Shown here: positions 1 to 6,105 of the stretch, piece by piece | How positions within the stretch are numbered: position 1 is the stretch's first letter | How the letters are laid out: every line of letters begins with the position of its first letter | From: Deltaproteobacteria bacterium | GTDB taxonomy: Bacteria > Desulfobacterota > Desulfobacteria > Desulfobacterales > BuS5 | Reading direction: 5' to 3' | NCBI GenBank assembly: GCA_021157555.1 | Contig: JAGGWL010000215.1 | Location: forward strand, 1-7,197 | Length of the DNA: 7,197 nucleotides | Position numbers and translations under genes: made by a program | The notes under the pieces: model-generated | What the model was told of the DNA's origin: nothing | Seen by the model: the letters and a program-made list of their open reading frames with translations, nothing else | The model's database searches: none

Positions 1-123
1 CGCCTAATCTACCAGTATAGCATTTAAAATTATTTTATACATTAAAAAGCAAAAAGAACTCAATACCAACAATTCACCGCTTAAAAAATAAAATAAAATC
101 TGAAAGCCTGAAGTTATATTTAA

Positions 124-324
124 TTCCGGTGGGATACAGCGCGAATAATATGTTTATTGATTGCAAGCAACAACGACAGGCTGGTATTTAAAAGGATAGT
201 TTACGGCAAGCAAAGTATGTCAATAAGTGAGAAGAATAATGCCAAGGGTATCGGTCTGAAGATAAATATTTCAAGAACTATAGTACTCCTCACATGGCTT
301 GATACCATCTCTAATAATATATAG
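124..324 (+). pseudogene. Possible decayed fragment of a sensor histidine kinase ATPase domain
   Basis: An open frame of 67 codons runs from just after a TAA at 121-123 to a TAG at 322-324. Its only ATG (217) would give 35 residues, with no ribosome binding site. The segment at about 178-270 reads RLVFKRIVYGKQSMS, then a variable stretch, then AKGIGLKI and ISRTIV. This resembles the F-box to G2-box part of histidine kinases (FERFYRG..SRS....G.GLGLxI...IV..HGG). Just after ISRTIV the reading shifts, and SSHG appears in the +1 frame, where the family has HGG. No N-box, DNG motif or H-box is visible. The match is by eye and short, so this could be chance similarity in non-coding DNA. Confidence 0.3.
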
Positions 325-396
325 GTAAAAAGAGTATCAGCTCATATGGGGATATCTATAATTTATATCCGATTATCGGCAAAAACACTCCGACAT

Positions 397-417
397 GTTG
401 GGTATAGCGTTGGGTAT
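397..417. repeat. Two 9-bp direct repeats, gttgggtat
   Basis: The nonamer gttgggtat occurs at 397-405 and again at 409-417, giving a 12-base period. It lies just beyond the terminator of the tRNA operon. Two copies are few and no function is evident. Confidence 0.4.
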
Positions 418-433
418 TGATTTTATCGTAAAC

Positions 434-462
434 AAAAAAAGGGTTACGAATGAACGTAACCC
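434..462 (-). terminator. Rho-independent terminator of the tRNA operon
   Basis: Read on the minus strand, GGGTTACG (462-455) pairs perfectly with CGTAACCC (448-441) around a 6-base loop. Seven consecutive T residues follow (440-434). The eight-base-pair stem plus immediate T-run is a textbook intrinsic terminator. It lies 15 bases past the 3' end of tRNA-Glu, so it ends the two-tRNA transcript. Confidence 0.9.
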
Positions 463-476
463 CTTGATTTTATTAT

Positions 477-554
477 TGGCGTCCCCAAGGGGATTTGAAC
501 CCCTGTTGCCGGCGTGAAAGGCCGGTGTCCTGGACCAGGCTAGACGATGGGGAC
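477..554 (-). tRNA. tRNA-Glu (anticodon TTC)
   Basis: The minus strand folds into a full cloverleaf. The acceptor pairs GTCCCCA with TGGGGAC, the D-arm contains TAGCCTGGTCCAGGA, and the anticodon stem CCGGC/GCCGG holds the loop CTTTCAC with anticodon TTC at 518-516. The T-arm has GGTTCAAATCC. Discriminator G is at 480 and the CCA tail is encoded at 479-477. It is the second gene of a two-tRNA operon, 21 bases after tRNA-Lys, and is followed by a strong terminator. Confidence 0.95.
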
Positions 555-575
555 GCAAGATGTGAATATATTTGA

Positions 576-648
576 TGGGCCGTGCGCGACTTGAACGCGC
601 GACTCTCTGCTTAAAAGGCAGATACTCTACCAACTGAGTTAACGGCCC
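576..648 (-). tRNA. tRNA-Lys (anticodon TTT)
   Basis: The minus strand forms a 73-base cloverleaf. The acceptor pairs GGGCCGT with ACGGCCC, and the D-arm carries AGTTGGTAGAG. The anticodon stem TCTGC/GCAGA encloses CTTTTAA with anticodon TTT at 615-613. The T-arm is GCGCG-TTCAAGT-CGCGC and the discriminator is A at 576. The next three transcript bases are TCA, so the CCA tail is not encoded, unlike in the neighbouring tRNA-Glu. It is the first gene of the operon and lies about 20 bases downstream of a promoter. Confidence 0.95.
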
Positions 649-668
649 AACATATGTAAAAAATAATA

Positions 669-697
669 TATTTACCCGCAAAATTTATTTCTGTCAA
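669..697 (-). promoter_or_regulatory. Sigma-70-type promoter for the tRNA-Lys/tRNA-Glu operon
   Basis: On the minus strand a perfect -35 TTGACA (697-692) is followed by a 17-base spacer and a partial -10 TAAATA (674-669). The first base of mature tRNA-Lys is at 648, which leaves a short leader suited to a tRNA transcript. The -35 match and spacing are strong; the -10 is imperfect. Confidence 0.65.
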
Positions 698-750
698 TAA
701 AAAAATGATATAAAATTTATTTTTTTTCAAGAATGCCGGTTCTTATAATA

Positions 751-778
751 TTGACATCTATTTTCAGCGTATTATTAT
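751..778 (+). promoter_or_regulatory. Likely sigma-70-type promoter for htpG
   Basis: TTGACA (751-756) and TATTAT (773-778) are separated by 16 bases, about 100 bases before the htpG start. A perfect TATAAT also occurs at 744-749 but has only a T-run where its -35 would lie. No CIRCE inverted repeat (TTAGCACTC-N9-GAGTGCTAA) and no clear heat-shock-sigma pair (CTTGAA/CCCATNT) is visible, so the usual heat induction of htpG is not explained by a motif I can see. Confidence 0.5.
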
Positions 779-865
779 TTAATTATTATTAATGCAACAT
801 TGACGAAATGACTTCCTCATTTTAATCGTATCAAAAAACAGGTAGTATCATAAACATAATAAAAC

Positions 866-870
866 AGGAG
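866..870 (+). promoter_or_regulatory. Ribosome binding site of htpG
   Basis: AGGAG lies six bases upstream of the ATG at 877. It supports that start, which also gives the usual N-terminus of HtpG. Confidence 0.85.
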
Positions 871-876
871 AATTAA

Positions 877-2808
877 ATGGCTATAAAAAAAGAGACCCAT
901 GAATTTAAAACCGAAGTCCAACAAATGTTAAAACTGATTATAAATTCCATGTATTCCAATAAGGAAATTTTTTTAAGAGAACTGATTTCCAATTCTTCGG
1001 ATGCCATTGATAAACTCCGTTTCGAATCTCAAACTTCACCTGATATACTTGGTGATGATACTGAGTTCAAGATAAAAATTATGCCGGACTGTATAAAGCA
1101 AACTTTGGAAATTTCTGATAATGGCATAGGGATGAGCCATGATGAAGTAATAGAAAATATCGGTACTATTGCACAAAGTGGAACTGGAGCTTTTTTGGAA
1201 GCGCTTGAAGCAGCTCAGAATAGTGACATCCTGGCACCTGAGCTTATAGGTCAGTTTGGAATCGGTTTTTACAGTGCCTTTATGGCTGCTGATAAAATTA
1301 CCATGATAACCAGGCGGGCTGGCTCTGAAAAAGCTACAAAATGGGAGTCCCATGGTGACGGATCATTTACGATTGAAGAGGCTACCAGGGAATCACGAGG
1401 TACTTCCGTAATTCTGGAACTTAAAAAACACGAAAAAGACGAAAAGGATTTTAGTGATGAATGGACCATTAAGTCTATCATCAAACAGCATTCTGATTTT
1501 GTTCATTATCCGATTGTGATGGATGTTGAGAAGGATGAACCTATCCCTAAAGAAGAACAGCTTCTTGATAAAGATGGCAAGGCGATAGGAGAGACAACAA
1601 AAAAGGTTATAAAAGAAGAAACTCTTAATTCCATGCAGGCTATCTGGACAAAAGCCAAGGATGAAGTTTCAGATGAAGAGTATAAAGAATTTTATCAGCA
1701 TATAAGCCATGACTGGAATCCTCCCTTGAAAAGGCTGCACATGAAGTTTGAAGGCGCAACCGAATATACTGTTTTATTATATATACCATCCAAGGCACCT
1801 TTTGATTTATTTCACGATAAAAAAGGGCACGGAATACATCTCTATTCAAGGCGTGTGTTTATTATGGACGACTGTAAAGAACTTATGCCGGAATATTTGA
1901 AATTTGTTACAGGGGTGGTAGATGCGCCGGATCTTGATCTTAATGTCAGCCGTGAAATATTACAGGAAAACAGCCTCATAAGAAATATACGGAGAAATCT
2001 TGTAAAAAAGGTTTTTGGGCTGCTGGAGGATATGGAAAAGGATGATTATGAAAAGTTTTACGATGAATTTGGACAAATTCTTAAAATAGGCATTCATACA
2101 GATGTTGAAAATAAGAATAAAATTTCCGAACTTATCAAATATAAAACTACCAAATCCGACGGAAAATTGATTTCCTTAAAAGAGTATGTGGCAAATATGG
2201 GCAAAGAACAAAAAAATATTTACTACATCACAGGAGACAATCTCTCCTCCATCATGAACAGTCCGCATCTTGAACAATTAAAAGAAAAGGATATTGAAGT
2301 CCTTTTAATGTCTGATCCGATTGATGAATGGGTAGTGCAGGCATTAACAGAATATGACACCAAACCCCTGAAAAGTGCGGAAAAAGGCGATCTTGATTTA
2401 AAAAAAGTTGATGAAAAGAAACAGGATGAATATACTGACCTCTTTAAGTTTATTAAAAAAGAACTTCAGGATAAAATCAAGGCGGTGAAAGCATCCACGC
2501 GTTTAAAAGATTCAGTTTCATGCCTTTCGGGAGATACTTATGATATGAGCGCCTATATGGAAAAGATTATCAAGTCATCGGGGCAGAAAACGCCTGATAA
2601 TAAACGGGTGCTGGAGTTGAATATTGATCATCCTGTTCTGGCGCAGGTAAAAGCATTGTTTGAAAAAGATCCTTCTGTGCCGGAGATGAAAGACTACTGC
2701 AATCTTTTCCTTGATATTGCTCTCATTGGTGAGGGCGGCAAGGTAGAAAATCCTGCACGATTTTCAAAAGCAATCGGAGAGCTGATGACAAAAGCAATAA
2801 CTGTGTGA
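877..2808 (+). CDS. htpG: Molecular chaperone HtpG (bacterial Hsp90)
   Basis: HtpG is a cytosolic, dimeric, ATP-driven chaperone that remodels and refolds client proteins, often with the DnaK system. The 643-residue product has the full Hsp90 layout. The N-terminal GHKL ATPase domain (about 1-230) carries catalytic Glu35 and Asn39 in FLRELISNSSDAIDKLR, DNGIGM at 81-86, IGTIAQSGT at 95-103, the lid motif GQFGIGFYSAF at 125-135 and RGTSVILEL at 174-182. A short charged linker follows, then the middle domain with HDWNPPL and the catalytic-loop Arg359 in LNVSREILQEN, and a C-terminal dimerisation domain. Length is close to the family norm (E. coli about 624). A strong ribosome binding site supports the start. 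It is monocistronic, divergent from the tRNA operon and convergent with the oxidase gene. Nothing key is missing. Confidence 0.98.
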   Translation: MAIKKETHEFKTEVQQMLKLIINSMYSNKEIFLRELISNSSDAIDKLRFESQTSPDILGDDTEFKIKIMPDCIKQTLEISDNGIGMSHDEVIENIGTIAQSGTGAFLEALEAAQNSDILAPELIGQFGIGFYSAFMAADKITMITRRAGSEKATKWESHGDGSFTIEEATRESRGTSVILELKKHEKDEKDFSDEWTIKSIIKQHSDFVHYPIVMDVEKDEPIPKEEQLLDKDGKAIGETTKKVIKEETLNSMQAIWTKAKDEVSDEEYKEFYQHISHDWNPPLKRLHMKFEGATEYTVLLYIPSKAPFDLFHDKKGHGIHLYSRRVFIMDDCKELMPEYLKFVTGVVDAPDLDLNVSREILQENSLIRNIRRNLVKKVFGLLEDMEKDDYEKFYDEFGQILKIGIHTDVENKNKISELIKYKTTKSDGKLISLKEYVANMGKEQKNIYYITGDNLSSIMNSPHLEQLKEKDIEVLLMSDPIDEWVVQALTEYDTKPLKSAEKGDLDLKKVDEKKQDEYTDLFKFIKKELQDKIKAVKASTRLKDSVSCLSGDTYDMSAYMEKIIKSSGQKTPDNKRVLELNIDHPVLAQVKALFEKDPSVPEMKDYCNLFLDIALIGEGGKVENPARFSKAIGELMTKAITV

Positions 2809-2834
2809 GATTCGTGAACTTTATTTAACTACTG

Positions 2835-2860
2835 TCGGGCAATCCCTTGTGGTTGCCCGA
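2835..2860. terminator. Shared hairpin between convergent htpG and the oxidase gene
   Basis: TCGGGCAA (2835-2842) pairs with TTGCCCGA (2853-2860): eight base pairs around a ten-base loop. It begins 26 bases after the htpG stop and abuts the stop codon of the minus-strand oxidase gene. Neither strand has a T-run directly after the stem. On the plus strand ATTTTT comes only about 14 bases later, inside the oxidase gene. It is therefore probably a weak bidirectional terminator or a 3'-end-stabilising hairpin. Confidence 0.5.
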
Positions 2861-4243
2861 TTAGTCATAAAAAATTTTTCCAGGATTCAAAATACCTTCA
2901 GGGTCAAATACATTCTTTATTTTTTTCATTAAAGCTGTTTCAACCTTGCCAATTTCTTTTTCCAGATAAACTGATTTTGTAATGCCTATACCATGCTCAC
3001 CGGAAATGGTTCCTCCCAGTTCCAGCGTATAATCGAACAAAGTATCAATTGCATACTCAGCATTTTTAACATCTTCTTTATTTTTTTTGTCAAGCATTAC
3101 GTTTACATGGATATTTCCGTCTCCTGCATGGCCAAAACTGACAATTGTAAGCCCTGTTTCTGCTTTTATCTCCTCTATCTTTTTAACCATATCCGGAATT
3201 TTGCTTTTTGGAACAACAATATCTTCATTTATTTTATCAGGACCATACTCAAAAAGTGCGGGGGAAAGAGCTTTGCGTGCTTTAAGGATATTTTCCGATT
3301 CTTCTTTGTTTTTTGCTATTTCGATCTCAACAGCCCCCATTGAAAGGCAGATTGCGCCAAGTTCCTTTATTGCTCTATCCGTTTCTTCTTTTTTTCCATC
3401 TGCTTCAATTATTAGCAAGGCTGCGGCATTAACCGGCAAGCCGGTTTTAAGATAGCCCTCGGCACACCTTATTGATGCATTATCCATATATTCTATTGAA
3501 CGAGGTATAATACCATGATTCATTATTGCAGAGACTGTTGCCGCGGCTGTTTCTATTTTTGGAAAAACAGCCTTCATTGTTCTTACTGATTCAGGAAGAG
3601 GTAAAAGACGCAGCGTCATTTTGGTGATTATTCCAAGAGTACCCTCCGAACCTACTATAAGTCTGGTTAAATCGTATCCTACAACTCCTTTAGCGGTTTG
3701 CACACCAGTATTAATTATTTCGCCGGTAGGAAGCACAACTTCAAGACCAAGCACATAATCACGCGTTACTCCATACTTTACAGCCCGCGGACCTCCTGAA
3801 CATTCGGCCAGATTTCCGCCCAGAGTGCAAAATGCAGAACTGGCCGGATCAGGAGGATAAAAGAGTCCTTCCTTTTCAACTGCTTTATGTAAATGAGCCG
3901 TTATTACCCCTGGCTCCACATGAACTATCAGGTTATCTTTATCAATTTGGATTATCCGGTTAAAGCGGGTCATAACCATTATTACGCCCTGTTTAACCGC
4001 AAGTGAACCCCCAGTCATACCTGAACCTGCTCCGCGGGGAATTATAAAAAAATTATACTTGTTTGCAAGTGTTAAAATGGAGGATACTTCTTCTGTGTTT
4101 TCAGGGAACACAACTGCATCAGGTATATAGGTTAATCCTGTTGCATCATATGCATAACAGAGAAGATCCTCCTTATCTTTAATGCAATTTTCTTTACCTG
4201 TGATTTTCCTGAGCTTGCGAAATATTTTTTTTGAAAGGGTCAT
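2861..4243 (-). CDS. FAD-linked oxidase, GlcD / D-lactate dehydrogenase family
   Basis: This 460-residue flavoprotein belongs to the family of glycolate oxidase subunit GlcD and D-2-hydroxyacid (D-lactate) dehydrogenases, which oxidise 2-hydroxyacids to 2-oxoacids and pass electrons on. The N-terminal PCMH-type FAD domain has PRGAGSGMTGG (69-79), PPDPASS (129-135) and GGNLAECSGGPRAVKYG (141-157). The C-terminal FAD-oxidase domain has GHAGDGNIHVN (371-381), which includes the metal/substrate-site histidines, then GEHGIG around Glu416-His417, and ends FDPEGILNPGKIF. Length is typical. No GlcE or Fe-S GlcF partner is adjacent, so the substrate and electron acceptor cannot be fixed. It starts 42 bases after dnaA on the same strand. 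No good ribosome binding site precedes the ATG and no promoter is evident in the gap, so it may be read through from dnaA. Confidence 0.9.
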   Translation of the reverse strand: MTLSKKIFRKLRKITGKENCIKDKEDLLCYAYDATGLTYIPDAVVFPENTEEVSSILTLANKYNFFIIPRGAGSGMTGGSLAVKQGVIMVMTRFNRIIQIDKDNLIVHVEPGVITAHLHKAVEKEGLFYPPDPASSAFCTLGGNLAECSGGPRAVKYGVTRDYVLGLEVVLPTGEIINTGVQTAKGVVGYDLTRLIVGSEGTLGIITKMTLRLLPLPESVRTMKAVFPKIETAAATVSAIMNHGIIPRSIEYMDNASIRCAEGYLKTGLPVNAAALLIIEADGKKEETDRAIKELGAICLSMGAVEIEIAKNKEESENILKARKALSPALFEYGPDKINEDIVVPKSKIPDMVKKIEEIKAETGLTIVSFGHAGDGNIHVNVMLDKKNKEDVKNAEYAIDTLFDYTLELGGTISGEHGIGITKSVYLEKEIGKVETALMKKIKNVFDPEGILNPGKIFYD

Positions 4244-4285
4244 GAAAATATGAATTTACGGAAACATTGGGCTTGTAAGCGTTTA

Positions 4286-5626
4286 CTAAAATTTTCCAGC
4301 ATCCAGTTTGCCAGTAAGTATCTCAACCTGCTTTTTGATTATAGTGTTATTTTTTATCCCACGTTCAACACAGTTGATTGCATGAAGGGTTGTTGCATGA
4401 TACCGGTTATAAGTCTTTCCTATTGTCTGGAGTGGCGTGTCTGTGTACTTTCTGGAAAGATACATGGCTATTTGTCTAGGCTTTGTATAGCATTGTTTAC
4501 GTGAGCGTGAAACAATATCAACAACCGAAACATTAAATTCCTTACAAACAAGTTTTTTGATGATATCTACAGTTATTGCTTTTTGTATTTTAACTATATC
4601 TTTTACAACACGTTCTGCAAGATCAAGGTCTATTTTTTTTCCAAGCAAAGATGCCCTTGCTGAAACTCCTAACAGACCGCTTTCCAGTTGTCTTACATCT
4701 TCTGTAAGAGCGCTTGCCAGAAAATTAATAATATCACCCGGAATTGTCAGGTTATTGCGAAGCGCTTTTTTATTAAGTATGCGTACCCTTGTTCTAAAAT
4801 CAGGCGCTTCCATATTAGAAATAAGGCTGCATGAAAAACGGGATCGGAGTCTATCATTAAGGCCGGCTATATCAGAAGGTAAATAACAACTTGAAAAAAT
4901 TATTTTTTTACCAGCTTCGTGCAATGATTCAAGTGTTAGAGAGAGCTCCTCCTGAGTCCGTTTTTTTCCTGTTAAATAGTGTACATCATCAAGCAGTAAT
5001 ACATCGCAGCCATTTCTGTATTTTTCTTTAAATTTGTTGATAGAATTATTTATAAACGCATTTACCATTTCATTATAAAACTCTTCCGCTGTAATATAAT
5101 ATACTCTATCAGTGATATGTTCAGATAATAAATGGTGACCGATTGCCTGTGATAAGTGGCTTTTGCCCATACCTGTTTTTCCCAGCAAAAAAAGAGAATT
5201 CTGCTGTGAATTTTTCTTGGATGCAAGTGATAAAGCGGCTGAATATGCAAAATCGTTGTTATTTCCTACAACAAACTGATCAAATGTATAATTTTTACTC
5301 AACAGCCGTCCGCAAGCAGGTTTAAATTCCAGATTTGGCAAGGTCATCTGACGTTTTGGTGTGATTGTTGGTGCATTTTTTTTATTGACAGTGGTAATAT
5401 TGACTGACAATTTACACTCTTTTCCGGTAATTTTTTCAAATTCTTTTTCTATTAGTATAGAATATTGATCCATAACTCTTTTTCTTGAAAAAAAATTTGG
5501 AGTGTCAAGATTTAATTTTCCCTTCCCAAAACCTTGAAATTCTAAAGGCTTAACCCACATCCTGAAACTATGGTCAGGAATACTTTGTTTAATAACAGAC
5601 TGAACATCTTTCCATGCAGCTTCCAT
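4286..5626 (-). CDS. dnaA: Chromosomal replication initiator protein DnaA, with non-canonical motifs
   Basis: DnaA binds origin DNA boxes, oligomerises with ATP and opens the duplex to load the helicase. The 446-residue protein has domain I (about 1-62: AAWKDV, FRMWVKPL, PNFFSRKRV), a short domain II, AAA+ domain III and DNA-binding domain IV (about 350-446). Domain III has FVVGNNNDFAYSAAL (118-132), Walker A GKTGMGKS (149-156, Lys155), Walker B LLLDD (210-214), the arginine-finger stretch GLNDRLRSRF (Arg259, Arg263) and sensor II DVRQLE (Arg312). Domain IV keeps Arg376 (E. coli R399) and His410. However, the signature reads NRYHATTLHA instead of GRDHTTVLHA, and sensor I reads SSCY instead of TSDR. 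The length is nearly normal, the frame is intact and a good ribosome binding site is present, so it is probably functional. No dnaN or rpmH is adjacent. Confidence 0.93.
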   Translation of the reverse strand: MEAAWKDVQSVIKQSIPDHSFRMWVKPLEFQGFGKGKLNLDTPNFFSRKRVMDQYSILIEKEFEKITGKECKLSVNITTVNKKNAPTITPKRQMTLPNLEFKPACGRLLSKNYTFDQFVVGNNNDFAYSAALSLASKKNSQQNSLFLLGKTGMGKSHLSQAIGHHLLSEHITDRVYYITAEEFYNEMVNAFINNSINKFKEKYRNGCDVLLLDDVHYLTGKKRTQEELSLTLESLHEAGKKIIFSSCYLPSDIAGLNDRLRSRFSCSLISNMEAPDFRTRVRILNKKALRNNLTIPGDIINFLASALTEDVRQLESGLLGVSARASLLGKKIDLDLAERVVKDIVKIQKAITVDIIKKLVCKEFNVSVVDIVSRSRKQCYTKPRQIAMYLSRKYTDTPLQTIGKTYNRYHATTLHAINCVERGIKNNTIIKKQVEILTGKLDAGKF

Positions 5627-5633
5627 AACAACG

Positions 5634-5638
5634 CACCT
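5634..5638 (-). promoter_or_regulatory. Ribosome binding site of dnaA
   Basis: On the minus strand AGGTG lies seven bases before the ATG at 5626. This supports the start, which also places domain I correctly at the N-terminus. Confidence 0.7.
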
Positions 5639-5653
5639 GTGATCACACCGTTT

Positions 5654-5698
5654 GCAGTTAACAGTTAAAAAATATTAAAAAACTGCATTTTTAAACTG
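5654..5698. repeat. Cluster of CAGTT/AACTG motifs upstream of dnaA
   Basis: CAGTTAA occurs at 5655-5661 and again at 5662-5668 in direct repeat. AACTG follows at 5681-5685 and 5694-5698 in the opposite orientation. GCAGTT at 5654-5659 can pair with AACTGC at 5681-5686 around a 21-base AT-only loop. The spacing lies within the expected dnaA leader or promoter zone, so the cluster could be an operator. This is by position only. Confidence 0.35.
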
Positions 5699-5830
5699 AA
5701 AACTATAATTTATATTATATATTTTTTGGAATTGAAAAAGGATTAACCGAAAACTTGAGTAGGTTTTACAGAAATAGCGATAATTGGTCAAATCTGGAAA
5801 TTACAGTTTAACATCTACAAGAAAATTAAG

Positions 5831-5839
5831 TTATGAACA
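5831..5839 (+). promoter_or_regulatory. DnaA-box-like nonamer TTATGAACA
   Basis: This nonamer differs from the E. coli consensus TTATCCACA at two positions in the middle. It sits in the gap upstream of dnaA. A single such match could arise by chance in AT-rich DNA. Confidence 0.3.
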
Positions 5840-5965
5840 TTTTATAATTCAATGTTTTTATTCATATAATTTGTAGCGTTCAAGGTAACAGCCTTAAAAT
5901 ACAGGATTTTTAAAATGTTTGTGTTTTGTTAGAGAAATTAAGTATATCCGCATTTATTAAACAAC

Positions 5966-5974
5966 TTATCAACA
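5966..5974 (+). promoter_or_regulatory. DnaA-box-like nonamer TTATCAACA
   Basis: This nonamer has one mismatch to the consensus TTATCCACA. It lies about 340 bases upstream of the dnaA start, in the same orientation as the box-like sequence at 5831. Whether this DnaA, with its altered recognition helix, would bind the classical box is uncertain. Confidence 0.4.
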
Positions 5975-5983
5975 AAAACATTT

Positions 5984-5989
5984 CCTCCT
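5984..5989 (-). promoter_or_regulatory. Isolated consensus Shine-Dalgarno sequence, with a possible 23-codon frame
   Basis: On the minus strand a perfect AGGAGG lies two bases before an ATG at 5981 and eight bases before an in-frame TTG at 5975. The ATG frame runs 23 codons to a TAA at 5912-5910 and begins MFLLISCLINADIL. The frame overlaps the TTATCAACA nonamer. The ribosome binding site is the strongest in the gap, but the frame is short and has no recognisable family. It could be a leader peptide upstream of dnaA or chance. Confidence 0.25.
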
Positions 5990-6105
5990 GAAAGCTGGTT
6001 TATACTTTTATTATCGTAAATTTTTAAAAAATAAAAACTTTTTCAAAGAGTCAAGCAGGGGTGTATTTTTATTTTTGTCAAGCCAATATTTCATTTTTTG
6101 TTCCT

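Larger units (their letters stand above)
1..430. other. Region without an intact gene, left edge
   Basis: Apart from the possible histidine-kinase remnant, no convincing gene is seen here on either strand. The stretch is AT-rich with frequent stops, and the short frames lack ribosome binding sites and recognisable motifs. A 36-codon minus-strand frame (306 down to 201) is mostly the antisense of the kinase-like stretch and is hydrophobic for that reason. No terminal duplication of either tRNA 3' end was found, so nothing marks an integrated element at the tRNA genes. Confidence 0.5.

Noticed and set aside
477..648. tRNA genes as an attachment site for an integrated element
   Set aside because: No repeat of either tRNA 3' end and no integrase gene is visible in the window.
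373..681. A 102-residue minus-strand reading frame
   Set aside because: It runs straight through both tRNA genes and the terminator, so it is a chance frame.
729..744. Small hairpin AAGAA-TGCCGG-TTCTT upstream of htpG as a heat-shock control element
   Set aside because: The stem is only five A/T-rich base pairs and lies upstream of the likely promoter, so it would not be in the transcript. It does not match CIRCE.
1036..1849. Minus-strand frames of 69-105 residues inside htpG
   Set aside because: They are antisense shadows of the htpG coding sequence.
2993..3455. Two overlapping plus-strand frames of 116 and 122 residues
   Set aside because: They are antisense to the well-supported oxidase gene and show low-complexity hydrophobic content with no family motif.
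4250..4886. Plus-strand frames of 84 and 109 residues
   Set aside because: They lie antisense within dnaA, whose motifs are clear on the minus strand. They have no ribosome binding sites or motifs.
6049..6081. Two minus-strand TTGAC motifs as -35 boxes for dnaA
   Set aside because: Neither TTGACA (6081-6076) nor TTGACT (6054-6049) has a credible -10 hexamer at 16-18 bases.
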